Assembly (NCBI GenBank): GCA_036320915.1
Contig: JAXBDG010000007.1
Coordinates: forward strand, 1,860,001-1,924,000
DNA: 64,000 bases
Source of the DNA: Linnemannia elongata
Lineage: Eukaryota; Mortierellomycota; Mortierellomycetes; Mortierellales; Mortierellaceae
Direction: 5' to 3'
Notes under the pieces: generated by a model
What the model saw: the letters and a program-made list of their open reading frames with translations, nothing else
Database searches by the model: none
What the model was told of the DNA's origin: nothing
Made by a program: the position numbers and the translations under genes
In this document: positions 47,603-59,776 of the stretch, one piece after another
Numbering within the stretch: the stretch's first letter is position 1
Layout of the letters: every line of letters starts with the position of its first letter

Positions 47603-49067
47603 CGTGTGAAGTTCGGATGGTGAATGTTGGCGGAGGGTGTTGTTATCGTTCAATTGGGTTTGGAAGGCTGTATCATAGAAAGACAGACAAAGGAAGACGA
47701 TGGAGAAAAAGATGTCGTTTGTGAGTTTGAGGTGTGAGCAGATTGCAAGTGGAATGCAGACAATGAGACATTGACACAGGCACGCGAGACTGGTTGCGAC
47801 GGAGTCTAGGGAGTGACATTCACCTTGACTCTTTCTGTTTCGACTGAAGGGTGATGAGTTTGTTGATGAAGTAGAGAAAGATGGGATGGGTTGAGGAGAA
47901 AAAGAAAAAAGGGGTGAGGTAAAGAAAGAAGTGAGGGAGGGAGTGTGAAGAAGAAGAAGAAAAGAAGAAAGAAAAAAAGAGGTGCGTTTTGGGGTAAAAT
48001 GTGAAAGGGGAGGGAAAGGAGAATATCTTGTGAACAGGAATGGGCTCACCCTTGAGAAGGACACTCACAGAGAGAGGGGTGGCAGTGAGAGATGTGATGT
48101 GGAAGTGAACGTGTCTGTTGTCCATCGACACAGAACATGAAAAATAATCACAAAAGAAATGGTGGCAAAACGACAATACGGTCAACAGATCCAAGCAGGG
48201 ACACCAGAGACAGATTTATGGACTGGAGTCTGGACTGCGCCCCTGTTGCCACTGAACACACACACACACACATACACTCGCCATTCTGGTACCTGGCAAA
48301 TAGCAAAGGAAGAGCTGATCAATTGATCAGGGTCTCGATTCGCGTCTTCTTCCAAAAAGCTCCTCAAATCCACATACGCTTACAAAAAAAAAAAAAAAAA
48401 AAAAAAAAAGTTCGAGGTGCATCTTATTTGTTTCTTTGCCCCACAAAATCTACCATGCAACCATGCCACAACCACAAGCGCATACACAGAACATTGCATC
48501 TCATCTTCTTTTCTTTTTCGGGGAAGGAAGGAGTAGAAAGAGTGGCTCGGCCCAAACCTTACCCTCTTCTCTCCTGTTCTCTTGTTCTCCCGTTCTCCCG
48601 TCCTTTGTTTTCTCTCCACACTCTGCACTCTTGCATGCATACCTCGGGCACCCCCTACAGAATGGTAACAAACAAGAAAAACCCTGACTGACACCCTTAA
48701 GAACCCTTAAGCACGCCAACTAGAAGAGGACAAAGAAAAAAATAGGCGATGACACAATGTTCCATTCAGAGTTGACCAAAGCGCGCTCATCAGGATCTTG
48801 TCGTCACCTCCTCCTCTCCTATCCTTCCTTTCCTTCTTTCGTTCGTTGGTTGACCTATGATATGATTCCATGCATCGTTGCCGCATCGTTGCAACATCCT
48901 TACTCTACTCAAAACCAATTATGCGTCGTTCCCGGGAGCCATTTTAGTATCTCTTCTTGTTGATATATAAACTGGTATCCGCCAGACTTTATTTTTTTTG
49001 TTTTTTACTGCCTTCCTCACTCTCCTTCTCTCCTCTTCACACACATATCCCCTTCGTCTCATACACA
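47603..49067. other. divergent intergenic region between importin and TRAP-like genes
   Basis: CT/GA-rich promoter DNA for both genes, a CA repeat (48257-48272) and a 26-A tract. No protein was supported. Confidence 0.5.
48384..48409 (+). repeat. poly-A tract (26 A)
   Basis: An uninterrupted A run in the divergent promoter interval. Confidence 0.9.
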
Positions 49068-50807
49068 ATGCTGAACAAACAAGCAACACTCAAAGCAATC
49101 CTAGGCGGAGCTCTCCTCCTTCTCTCTGGTAAGAAAATCCACCCCACGTCTCTCCCCCTTTTTTTCCAATTGCATGCATGCACATGCCCCTTTCTTTCTT
49201 CGCAATAAACTATCTTACTACGCAGTCAAACACACATGCTAAGAGATTGAACCCTGCCTTTTTTGTCTTTTTACCAAACCAATGAAGCCTACCTTTTGAA
49301 CATCGATACAGCCATCGCTCAAGACATTCCTAGTGCGGCCGTCCACCCCAACGTCGCCATCACTGCCGAGTTCCCCAAAACTGCTGCCGGAGGTAAAGAC
49401 ACACACCACAAGATTAACAATGAAACTTTTGGTGTCGTCAGATTTAGGTTTTGCACATGACGACATGATTTTTTAACCCAATAGTTCCCTCCCTCCCCCC
49501 CCCCCCCCCCCCCTGCCTTATTGTTGTAAAACTAACTAGTTACCCCGGATCTCGTCAGTGGACGGGCTAATAACTTGAAGGTGAAGTTACACAACTCTGG
49601 CGAGCAGGATCTCATCGTCAAGATGATTGTTGGATCTGTTGCTGAAGTGAAGGACTTTACAAAAGTCACACACAGCGTAAGTCCAAAAATGAAAAATGCA
49701 GTAAAGAATAACCATCTCGCAACGGCATGTATTTGTTTGTTTTGTTTGTTTTGTTTCCTCCGAAAGGATGAATGCATTCCCTTTCGTGTAACAAGCACAA
49801 ATAAGAAAAACGACGACATCAGTAACAATAACTGAGTATATTTGTTTGTCAATAACAACTCACAAACCACCCATCCTCACCTCTTTCTTTTCTATTTCTT
49901 CATTTGTTTATGAGAACAGCTGATTCCTTTCAAATATGACAAGACGTTGAAGGCCCACAGCGCCTTGGTCCTCCCATACACTATCAATATAACCCACCCT
50001 TCTCGTGATGTCGGTCTCACCCTCTTGGCCGAGATCATCGATCCTCTCTCCGCGCTTCACCACCAGATCCCTGCATTGATCTATAACAGCACCGTCCACT
50101 TTACCCAACCCGCCTACTCCTGGTTCGACTGGAAGTTGTAAGTTTTTTATTTCAGTTGAAAGAAAAAGGTCGATCGAGTGTCATTATGATCATGACTAAC
50201 CAATGCGGAACATCATTATCACAATAGGATCCTCGGCTCGATGCTAATGGCCGGCGCAATCACCTCAATCATCATGACCGCCATGGCCGCCAAAAACAAG
50301 TCCAGCCCCAAGAAGCAACACGAAGCACTCATGAAGGACAAGAACGCTCCTACGATGGAACCCATGGAACGTCATGCCGTACTCGCCAGTATGAAGGCCG
50401 ACGACACCCCCCTCAACACCACTGAGAGCAAGACTGAACACACTGCCGGCACCAACATTCCCAAAATGTCTGCCATGGACCGGTACGCCATCCTAGCCCG
50501 GATGAAGGCCGACGATGGCCAGCCCCTCCCTGAACCCAAGACCAAGCCCACCACGACTACTGCAACTACAGAAATGTTGACCGGTGGTGAGCCCTTTGGC
50601 ATTCTTTCACAGATGAAGGCCCTTGATGGCGACCGAGTCGATGAGAAGAAGGACCGGAATACCGAGCCTGAGTCCATGCTCCAGAGAGCGCCTCAGATGG
50701 CTGGTTCTTCTGCTGACCGGTTTGAGGTTCTGGCGGATATGAAGGCGACTCGTGCTGATGATGTTATGAACCCTGACAAGAACTTGGCTTCTACCCGTGC
50801 CTTGTAA
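49068..50807 (+). CDS. TRAP-alpha / Irc22-like ER membrane protein with repeated tail motif
   Basis: Probable type I ER membrane protein related to the translocon-associated protein alpha subunit. Exons are 49068-49128, 49288-49392, 49540-49676, 49920-50137 and 50228-50807 (1101 nt, 366 residues), with all phases closing. It has a signal peptide (ILGGALLLLSAYLL), then a luminal Ig-like domain (VSGRANNLKVKLHNSG, GSVAEVKDF, then LIPFKYDKTLKAHSALVLPY) and the TRAP-like end FTQPAYSWFDWKL. A transmembrane segment follows (ILGSMLMAGAITSIIMTAM). The cytosolic tail of about 175 residues carries four spaced copies of a motif: RHAVLASMKADD, RYAILARMKADD, PFGILSQMKALDGD and RFEVLADMKATRADD. The match to the family rests on architecture and weak motif similarity, so the name is moderate-confidence. 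Yeast Irc22 is the closest analogue I can name. Confidence 0.72.
49495..49513 (+). repeat. 19-C homopolymer in intron 2 of TRAP-like gene
   Basis: The run ends 26 nt before the CTAG acceptor used at 49539, within the pyrimidine tract. Confidence 0.9.
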
Positions 50808-52839
50808 ATTTGTACATATCTTTTGAATGGAGTTGAATGCGACTTTTCGACTGCTCGTTTTCTCTCTTTTTTTCTTTGTGAATAAAACAACCCGTCTGTA
50901 ACATTCTCGTTGTCTCGCTTGTGTCCAGGATGTTGCCCCATTGCCAGGTCGATAACAATATGTGGCGCTTGTTGATTTTTTGTAAGGAACAAACACCGGA
51001 GACACTGCAGAGCAACAATACAAGATCGACTGGCCAGCTGGCCAAGCTGAGGTAAAACTCTTGATATGGCAATACTGGGGTCGCCGTCCATATGATAACC
51101 AACGTGTGAAGCAACGCCTGTACTGCTGGAGGTGAAAAACAAGGGCGATAAACTCTGATCCCTTAATCCTGTGAAATGAAGCCGCTGAATTTGAATATTT
51201 TCAATATGAGAAGTGAGCATTCGCCATGAGTGAGAAGGAGAGGGTTGTGTTGGTTCTTTGGATAACGATTCCCTTTGGAAATGGTGCGATTTCAGTGTAG
51301 AAAAGCAGGCTGTTGCGTTTTCTTGAAATGAAGGGTAAAAAAAATAGAGTGAAAGAGCCTGCTTTATGTTTGCTGTTGACTGCCCTGATGAAAGAAAAGG
51401 GCGTTAATAGCTTCTGCAAAAATGCGACCTTTTATTACATGGTGGTAATGGATCTTATGCAGTGTTAAAGAGATGAGTGTTTTATTTGTATTGTTGTTTT
51501 GGTCGGAAAAAAGTTGGGTATCTGGTCATTCCAGGCATTTCATAACAAAACCACACGCACACGACCAAAAACAACGGACCAATTACGCGGAGATGGTAGG
51601 GCGGGTGAACACCACTGATGGCGAGACTCAACAAGGGTTGTCAATAATTGAATGCGCCCCTTGTTACTCATTCCCCCTTTCTCACTCGATCAGCAAAAAC
51701 AAAAGAAGAGCGCCGCAATTCTTTTCTCTATTTTTTTTCTCGTACCGAGGCTTGTCAAGAGAGCCCTTTTGCGCTGGCCCTCGGTAGCCAACCAATTTGC
51801 GAGGATGTTATTAAGATCTTGGTTTGTTATTTTGTCCCTTCTAGGATTTCTATTCCCCGCCTCAGCCTCTTCATCTACCCTACTCTACTCTGCCTCAATT
51901 CCATGCTTTCTTCTTGTTCTGCCTTCATTCTTCTGAAAAAAGGAAGGTGGACAGAAGAAAAGCATGTTATCAAGACAAAAAACAGGAGCAACAAGAATAG
52001 CAAAAACAAGCACCAGGAACCGCTCGTTACAACGGTCTTTTCAATTGATGCTGTCGGGTCCAGGGCAGGACAAACCTCCGAAATAGAGACAATAACCAAT
52101 TTGTTGGAATAGGAGGATGATTTTCGATGCTTCCCCATGTTCCATTCAGATATTCCAACCAACAAAATCTTATTTTCCATAGTTTGTTTCTTTGGCTTGG
52201 TTCCTTTTCTTCACAATGGAACAAGAAGGGACAGGGCGACTTCGGTTCCAAGTTCAGGGTTGAGCGCCTTTTTATTGTAGCGGTGAGAGGGCAACAGTCA
52301 AAGGGGAGGACAAAGAAACATGAGAAGAAGTCTGAGTAGTTATGATGTTTATTATACAAGGGAACGGAAGTATAGCCAAGTTAACATGGTGACGATGGTG
52401 TGGATGAGGGTCAGATGGTTGGGTGCAGAGGTGGTTAGATCTGAAGGTGTTAGATGAAGTGGCGTTTCAATCGTCGCAGAACACCTTCACATTTCACCAC
52501 TTTTACTCGCTGCGAAGCCTTGGTGTTAACAGACAGACAGACAGGGTAATCGTTCCTTTTCTATTGTTTCCATTCTTTCCCTTCTTTCTCTTCCTTCTCT
52601 TCTTTTCTTTTTTCTCTTTCTTCTTCTCTTTGTCCCTTTCCTGTCCTCCTTCCTCATCTCTTTTTTTTCATACCCATCTCTCTCATCTCATTTCACTTTC
52701 CTCATTGTTCCATCGTCCCTTCTTTTTATGTTCCCTGCATACGACCCTCTCTCCGCTCTTTTATCTGATACAACCCTCGATTTTTAATTTTCTGCAGCCA
52801 TTAAAACCGTTGCCGTACCCCTTTTCTTGTACAAAAAAG
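50808..52839. other. intergenic, no supported gene
   Basis: AATAAA signals near 50880 fit the end of the TRAP-like gene. Scattered short frames on both strands lack domains. A CT-rich tract at 52555-52740 is the 5' region of the glycosyltransferase gene. Confidence 0.5.
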
Positions 52840-54744
52840 ATGCCACAACTGATTCAGTATCGAACAGTCGCCGTGCTGGCCGCCATCAGTGCCCTAGCAA
52901 CCCTCTTCTATCTCTCCGAATGGACACGCGTCGATCTCGATGCAATGAACCGTCGACCACAATACCCATCGCCACCACAACACCAACAGCAGCAACCGCC
53001 AATAGAAACGATACCCAAACTCGAAGGACAGCAACAGCAACAGCGTAGACCCCCTCCTTTTAACAATGGCAAGCCAGCAGGAGTACCAGCCACACTCGTC
53101 AGTGACAAGAACGCCCGCATCGCCGCCATGAACTCCCAGGCCTTTGTCAACTTTTGCAATTCTATCCCTCCTACTACAGACGATACACAGCCCTCCACTC
53201 GTTTGGTACCAACCTTTTCCTCGTACAGGGAGTGGATGGATTTCATCAACAACAAAAACAGCATCCATCATAATGACATCCATCCTGCGAACGACGATAA
53301 CAATAGCAACAGCAACAGCATAGCCGATCTAGACCATTTGGAACGCCCTCTTCGCAACTGGATCGTCAACCTGACAGCCATCGCCGAACCCTGCAACCGT
53401 ATTATCCACACCTCGGCTCACTGTCTCGACTTTTTGACGCGTGAACACCAATACCTTATCCCTACCCGCCAACCTCCATCACCTTCAGAAGCGCCGGCGC
53501 CTATGAATTTCCATATCTTTTGGAGGGGTCCCATCACGGACAAGCTGTCGCTGAGCTCATTCTCGTTCTTGTTCACCCAACCCCTTGACAGGGCACACCT
53601 CCACCTCTGGATCGACTCTGCAGATCTTCCGGATGGCGCTCCCGAAGACTATACCCAGAACCAGTTTGCGGCACCCTTGGTCCAACCGCCACTGAACCAG
53701 TTTATTACCATCCATGCCTGGGACCAAGCTGCCGAACTCGCGTATTCCTATCATGAGGAGCCCTCCATCAACGCCGCTAACAATGACGATAATAACTCCG
53801 GGGACAACAATGAGCAAGAGCAGAAAATCAAGGACCTGGAGCTGGAACAAGGATCGACCGTCCAACAGGTGAAACCGGTGGCACTTTCGGACGAGGCCCG
53901 GTTTTTGATCCTCAACAGAAATGGAGGCATCTACCTTGACGCTGACGTGCTTCTGTTGAAGGACATGTCACCCTTCTTCGATTCCGGCGTCGAGTTTGCC
54001 TACGAGTGGAGTAACACAGGAATGTACAACACTGCAATCTTAAGACTCTTCCCCGGAAGCTCGGTCGCACGCCGGATCCTGGACGGTGCCAAGGCTCGAG
54101 AGCTGGAGCTCCTCCAAGCCAAGCTGGAAGAACAGCGTGCCCACCAGGACGAGCAAGAAGAAGAGAACGATGGCGAGTACGAGGATGGTGAAGGAGACGA
54201 GGGGACGGACGTGGGACAAAAGCTTAAGAAGGCTGAGGGTCTTGTTGCTGGCTACAAGGCCCATCTGGCGAAACGCGAGATGCGCCCCGAGGAAATCTAC
54301 CATCCAGCCCGTCTGCGTGCCTACCTCCGTCCCAAGGACAGCAAACTCGAAGGCAATGGCCTGATTCAGATGCCCACCCCGATCTTTGACCCACTCTGGC
54401 TCCGAATCGATAAGGCCGAGGCCAAGAAATCCAAAGACCCTGAACGCATGATCGAAGACCTCCACTCCTTCCCTGACGCCTTCTCCGCTTCTGCCAATGC
54501 TGTCTGCCCCCGCCAGTCTGCCGCGGCTACACCCAACGCCAACGATGATGAAAAGGTGGAATTTTCGGCTGGTCCGGAAGTCTTCCTGTCGGGCGCCTAC
54601 GCACACCACTGGCACAACAGCTGGCAGACGCCGATCGAGGCCAACAGCTGGATGGGCCTTATGCGCGCCGCGTATGATGACTTTGTTGAGGGAAGGAGGC
54701 CAAACTTGTACGGCGAATGGTTCCGAGATAGCATCGGCATGTAG
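52840..54744 (+). CDS. type II membrane glycosyltransferase with DXD motif (GT32-like)
   Basis: A single exon of 634 residues from the ATG at 52840. The open frame extends further upstream, but only through CT-rich UTR. A signal-anchor helix lies near residues 8-25 (AVLAAISALATLFYL), implying the Golgi lumen. A Pro/Gln/Asn-rich stem follows. The catalytic part contains NFHIFWRGPI, then NGGIYLDADVLLLKDM with the DXD Asp residues at 367 and 369, and EWSNTGMYNTAILR. A Glu/Asp-rich insert (about 430-465) is followed by a His-containing end (GAYAHHWHNSWQTP) typical of sugar-transferring DXD families. The DXD should bind Mn2+ and the nucleotide sugar. Donor and acceptor are not readable from sequence. 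Mannosyl- or galactosyl-transfer to N-/O-glycans or lipids is the family precedent. Confidence 0.8.
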   Translation: MPQLIQYRTVAVLAAISALATLFYLSEWTRVDLDAMNRRPQYPSPPQHQQQQPPIETIPKLEGQQQQQRRPPPFNNGKPAGVPATLVSDKNARIAAMNSQAFVNFCNSIPPTTDDTQPSTRLVPTFSSYREWMDFINNKNSIHHNDIHPANDDNNSNSNSIADLDHLERPLRNWIVNLTAIAEPCNRIIHTSAHCLDFLTREHQYLIPTRQPPSPSEAPAPMNFHIFWRGPITDKLSLSSFSFLFTQPLDRAHLHLWIDSADLPDGAPEDYTQNQFAAPLVQPPLNQFITIHAWDQAAELAYSYHEEPSINAANNDDNNSGDNNEQEQKIKDLELEQGSTVQQVKPVALSDEARFLILNRNGGIYLDADVLLLKDMSPFFDSGVEFAYEWSNTGMYNTAILRLFPGSSVARRILDGAKARELELLQAKLEEQRAHQDEQEEENDGEYEDGEGDEGTDVGQKLKKAEGLVAGYKAHLAKREMRPEEIYHPARLRAYLRPKDSKLEGNGLIQMPTPIFDPLWLRIDKAEAKKSKDPERMIEDLHSFPDAFSASANAVCPRQSAAATPNANDDEKVEFSAGPEVFLSGAYAHHWHNSWQTPIEANSWMGLMRAAYDDFVEGRRPNLYGEWFRDSIGM

Positions 54745-55258
54745 ATAACACACACCCTTCTTCCCTTTTGTTCTTTTTCTCGTTTTTTTTTCAAGGTTCT
54801 GTAACACCCACCCCCATCGACGCATACACACTTACAGACATACACTACATTAAAAAATACCCCTCTCCTTGTTATGACCTTCAAGAAGGAATACATCTCA
54901 ATATAAAAAGTCCAACGCTCGTCTTAAAGACACACTTATATCATGCACGAGATGAACAGTCTAATATCCACGGTTTTGTTTTTTTGCCTCCTTGGTCTTC
55001 TTGCCAAAGACTTCAAACAACCACATCATGCATCATTATCCACGTATTGAATCTCCAAGGTATGTTTGTGATGTTTTTTTTATGTTTCTCGCTTGTTATT
55101 TTTTATCCGTGCCTTTGTTCTGATATCCTGAGAGGTTGCGTGAGTGTCCTAACAGAAGGCATGTTGATTTTTTTTTCCGATTGTTTTGTTGTATGTAGAA
55201 TGTACTCCTTGATTGGAGGCGTGGATGGTGGTGATGGTGACGAATCCAGGTTATCTTT
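54745..55258. other. convergent 3' flanks of glycosyltransferase and UBC13
   Basis: AT-rich 3' UTR-like DNA with no gene. Confidence 0.6.
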
Positions 55259-56519
55259 TTATGCAGTGGCATACTTTCTTGTCCATTCCTGAGCGGTCTG
55301 AATGGCAGCGTTCTCGTTCTCCTTCCAGTGCTGGGCCACGTCGTTGGCAAGAGGATCATCGGGGTTTGGCGACGAGAGCAAAGCCTGGACGGAGAGAAGG
55401 ACAGTGCGGATCTGGAGAGCAGGCGACCACTTGTCTATTGTTGGCGTTGGTGATTTCCGTGCGAGAACAATAAAAAAAAAGCCGTTAGCAGGAGGATTTT
55501 GTACATATAATGTTCGTGTGTGGTGGTGTCGTAAAAAAGATAATATCGACATGGCAGGAATGTCTCATATGGTATAAGGAATGCAACATCGCAAGAAGAT
55601 TCTTACCCTTCAAGATGTCGAGGCAGATACGGCCGAGCTTGTCGATGTTAGGGTGGTAGATCTTTGTCAAAAAGCGAACCTTGGGGGGCGACATGGGGTA
55701 TTCCTCGGGCAAGAACAGCTCCAGCTTGAAGACACCGCCTATGATGCGGAATGTGCATTCTCAATATTGTCAGTTCGAACTTCTAGCAAACAACAGGTAT
55801 TCCTCAATGGCCTCGGTCTTTTTCTCTTTTCACAAGGCATCCGGTATCATTGTGGTTAAACACTTGTCACAAGCAGCGTCATGCCGCCTTATTTCCCTAT
55901 GGTTTTTCTTCAACTAATTTCGCCTGGAAAACGTCAAAGGTGCCCGTATATTTAACTGTTTCATCCTGCTGCGTCTCCCTTTCACTGTCGAGTCCAGAAA
56001 GTTACCCAAGAGTAGCTTCACTGATTCCGTAAATAACGCCTTGTTTCCGCACTTGCTATCTCTTGCTTCGCCATTACAACGTTTTTCCTTCCTGCCATGA
56101 CTGTTCCTTGAATCAACATTTCCCCGACCTGCATTGCGTGGCCTTGGAATCAGGCACCCGCAGTTCTGCCTCGGCCGCGTCACGCATCCTTCACTGAACG
56201 TCCTTGTGTATGAATGAGTTACCTTGGAAGGGTGACTGGTTGGGTCCTGCAATGACGACGTCAAAGTAACGGAGGTTGTCTTCGTGGGAGGTGGCGCTGA
56301 TGCCTGGTGCAGGATCGGCCAAGAGGCGTTCCGTTTCCTATTTCGACAGCATAGTCAGAGAGCGTGCGAGTGTGAGTTTGGGTGTGTGTAGGGTCGATCG
56401 TACTTATTCGAAGCGTATGGATGGCAGCAGTTGAACTGGCAAGAAGGGTGATCCTTGAAGGGGCCAGTGATGACTGGGAGAGTTGGACTGACCTTGATGA
56501 TGCGTTTGGGAAGGGCCAT
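55259..56519 (-). CDS. UBC13: ubiquitin-conjugating enzyme E2 Ubc13 (UBE2N)
   Basis: The E2 that builds Lys63-linked ubiquitin chains with an Mms2/Uev partner in DNA-damage tolerance. Four exons (56493-56519, 56223-56337, 55607-55738 and 55259-55434) total 450 nt and 149 residues, the standard length. The start is MALPKRIIK. The HPN motif is at 76-78 ([17 protein letters not shown]), with the active-site Cys at 86. The C-terminal [18 protein letters not shown] stretch is diagnostic for Ubc13. The first donor is the weaker GTCAGT. Intron 2 is 484 nt. The gene is complete and looks functional. Confidence 0.96.
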
Positions 56520-58126
56520 GGTTTTATATATGGTTGTGTGGGAAAGGGTGAGCTGAATGGAAAATAGCAAGAAAGAAGAAGGAAAAAAAAGAGAGTTGTG
56601 TGTGGTGTTTGTGCGTGAATGATATGGAAGGGACGGAGAGAGCTGAACAAGTGACCCAAAGGGACTGCGACATCGAATATATTTGGGATACTCGTCCGTT
56701 AATCAGTCAGGCACACGGTTGAGCTTACACGGTGCAAAATCACACTCGTGTCTTTCGATTGCTTGCTCAGTTGATCAATTTTTTTTTTACTTGTGCCTGA
56801 AGAAGGCGAAGGAAGGAAACAGACGCGCGTGAACTAACAAACCGTTACTACCAATGACCAACCCAACGTTTTTGGGATACGGGGAAACCCTTTCCAACTA
56901 ATAGCTTTGCTTGTTGCTATGGTTTGCTGACGTCTGCTACTATAGTTTTGCTACGGTTTGTTGCAGGTTTGGCTATGCCACTGCGCAGAGCGTGGACACC
57001 CACACTACACTTTTATTCTTGTAGGTGCAGTACAGTACCCGCTTGCTTATCAACTGCTCCGAAGGGCAAGATCTCTAGACTCGCGTCTCTAGACGACCGA
57101 TGTACGATCCCACACATAAACTAAATCGGTGTTTTTTTCTTTCTTATTTTATTCATAATGTCGATAATGCATGCTCCTTCGCCATCTATTGAGGATGATA
57201 TCGTTGACAAAGCAATCCGCCGAAGAAAGAGTCAACATATAAGGGAGAGAAGTCGGGATGAAAATGGAAAACAGCGAAACGTTTGAATGAACTTTGATCA
57301 CCCGCACTTTTTTTTTTGACATCGTCACCGAGCTAGGCTTCGCAAACGGTCATAAAAAAATGAAGTGAGTTGTCTTGACTTGGGGCTGAGGTAACAAAAG
57401 GAGTCGAAGCAAGCCTCCTTGGAGTGTTCAATGGCGTGATTCATTTGGATGGTGCATGGGATGTGTGACATGCAAAGCTGCAGATATAAAGGTCGCGTTT
57501 GAATCAAGGATCAAGGGACGGAGACAGAACAAAGCAGTGGACATGATGCGCGCCGTCTCAAGGAGTTAAGGACGATGCTGACAAGGAGCGAGCTGACAAA
57601 ACGGCAGGCGCTGGCAAAGGATCATTAGATTGGAAAAAAGAAGAAAAAGAAGAATATAAAGGAGACGATTGTGGTGACTCATTCACCCTCGAGCAAGTGC
57701 CGAGGGGTAGAAGAATACTTGAGGCGGAACTATGGTTTTTTGTTACGGATTCAGAAATGAGGGTTTGGAGCTGGCTTGAGTGTGTTGTCTCAGTCGATGA
57801 ACAGAAGTGGAAGAAAGAGAAGGTGAAGAAGAGTTTTACGGTTGAATGCTGACTGTTTGCCGTTGCCGTGCTTTGTTCGACCTGCAATCCGAGAAGCAGG
57901 GTGTGCTTGATAGTTGACGCACTTTCGCCATATCCTCTGACCTTGTTTCCCTTAAGCAATTCGTTTCTTTTCCCTCCGCCGCGTGGTGTGGGCGCAATAA
58001 AAAAGCTTCAAAAAGACTGCGGTGTGTGCACACTCTCTTCTTTCTTTTTCTTCCCTCGTTCGCTTCAATTAACACACACTCCTTATCCACCCTTTGAGCA
58101 AACAGCCAACACCAACACCAACAACC
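56520..58126. other. divergent intergenic region between UBC13 and MOSC gene
   Basis: Mixed sequence with short frames only. CT-rich DNA just before 58127 is the MOSC 5' UTR. No gene was supported. Confidence 0.5.
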
Positions 58127-59776
58127 ATGGCCCCCGTCATCTCCAAGATCTACATCTACCCCATCAAGTCCTGCAAGGCCCTCGAGTTGACTGAGTCTCA
58201 GCTCTCCAAATGTAAATCAACATTCTTGTCCAACTCCTACTCCACAGATCTCATTCTCCATTCAACCACTTCGCAATTACTCTTCCTTATTCAACTTTTA
58301 CTGACCACATACTGGACCCTTCTATTTTTTTTCCCAATTGACATGTTTGTCCTACCATTATTGCCGTTCTTGCAGATGGACTCTTGGTAATCCCCTCCTG
58401 CTTTATTCTCAATTATCCGAACTTTTCAGCAAATCAATATGTCCGAAGGCACTAAGCACCATACCTGCGGAAATCAATCTCACATACTTTTGTGTCCTCA
58501 TTCTTCATCCGTTAGCACGATCGCGTTTTCTTGGTTGTTGACCCTGCCACCAACAAGCAGAGAACCATGCGTGAACTCCCCATGGTAAGCACTTCTCTTT
58601 AATTGCCGCCGATCGTTGCTTATCTGTATGGCTGCGCTTGCCAAAAATACACACACACGCCGCTGTCACCCCCACAAATTGTATCTTTTCGGCGTCCTTG
58701 TTTTTTCAGCTTTGGCGATCGACCCTAATTTTAGTCTTGTACCTTCTTTTTTCCCATGAGCATAGATGTCCCAGGCTGAGCCAAAGATTGAGGGCGACAA
58801 GCTTGTGATCATTGCCGGCGGCAAGACCCTGAATGTCCCCTTGGTCCCCGAGTATGTATTCCGCATGAACATGAGCGAGCGAGAAAAAGTGAATAGACCC
58901 ACCGTTCCTTTCTTTGCCCCTGAAAACTAACACTGACACCTCATTTTTCGACATTTTAGTATCTCAAAGTACGAGGCTCGCACTGTCACTGTCTGGAAGG
59001 ATACTTTGGAGACTGCCGATTTGGGAGAGGAGGCTGCCCAGTTTTTCACCGAGTACCTGGGCGTCCCATCTCGCCTTGTCTTCAAGTCCCCCAACCACAA
59101 GCGTCCCGTCCTCGAGCATGCTCCTGGTGTCAATGAGATCGGCTTCGTCCCTGAGGTAAACAGAAACCCATCAAGTCGCGATAGTGAGCGATAGTGAAAA
59201 TTGAGAGACTGAAGAATATTGGAGTAACTTGCTGGACCATGGAGGTCCAGGCATCTTTTTGTAAGCCAACTTTCACTATCACTCACAGCTATTCATGTGT
59301 CACATTAGACGGCGTTCGCAGACAATTTCCCCATCCTATGCTTGTCAGAGGAGTCGGTCCAGGACATCAACACCCACTTGGAAAACCCAATCGGAGCCTT
59401 GAACTTCCGTCCCAACATTGTCGTCTCTGGCGTCTCCAAGCCCTTTGAGGAGGATGAGTGGTGCCTAGTCGACATCAACGGCTTGACGTACTACTTCACT
59501 TGCCGCTGCACCCGCTGCGATATGCCCAATGTCGACCCCGCCACCGGAAACAAGGACAAGTTCCAGCCTCAGAAGACTCTCCAGAGCATCCGTCGCGTGG
59601 ACAAGGGCAAGCGTGCCAAGTGGAACGCCTGTGTTGGTATCAACGCCGTCCCCAGCGCTCACACTGGTATCATCCGTGTCGGCGATGTCCTCGATATCAA
59701 GCAGGTCTTCGAGGGCGACCGTCAGCGCACTGGAGAGGAGGCCTGGAGCACAAAGGCCGTCGAGGTTGGCGCTTAA
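58127..59776 (+). CDS. MOSC-domain molybdenum-cofactor protein (mARC-like)
   Basis: Related to the mitochondrial amidoxime-reducing component. Such proteins bind sulfur-coordinated Moco and reduce N-hydroxylated substrates with cytochrome b5 partners. Six exons are 58127-58211, an 11-nt micro-exon 58376-58386, 58516-58584, 58766-58851, 58960-59155 and 59309-59776. The sum is 915 nt (304 residues). The micro-exon completes the family motif YGLLHDRVFLVVD. The N-terminal beta-barrel starts ISKIYIYPIKSCKALEL. The MOSC core follows, with FADNFPILCLSEESVQDIN, RPNIVVSGVSKPFEEDEW and the Cys cluster RCTRCDMPNVDPATG containing the expected Mo-ligand Cys. No clear mitochondrial presequence precedes the barrel, so location is uncertain. 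Confidence 0.88.

Noticed and set aside
52423..52839. Upstream in-frame Met as the start of the glycosyltransferase
   Set aside because: The added 139 residues are Phe/Leu/Ser runs from CT-rich DNA. The ATG at 52840 is followed directly by a normal signal-anchor.
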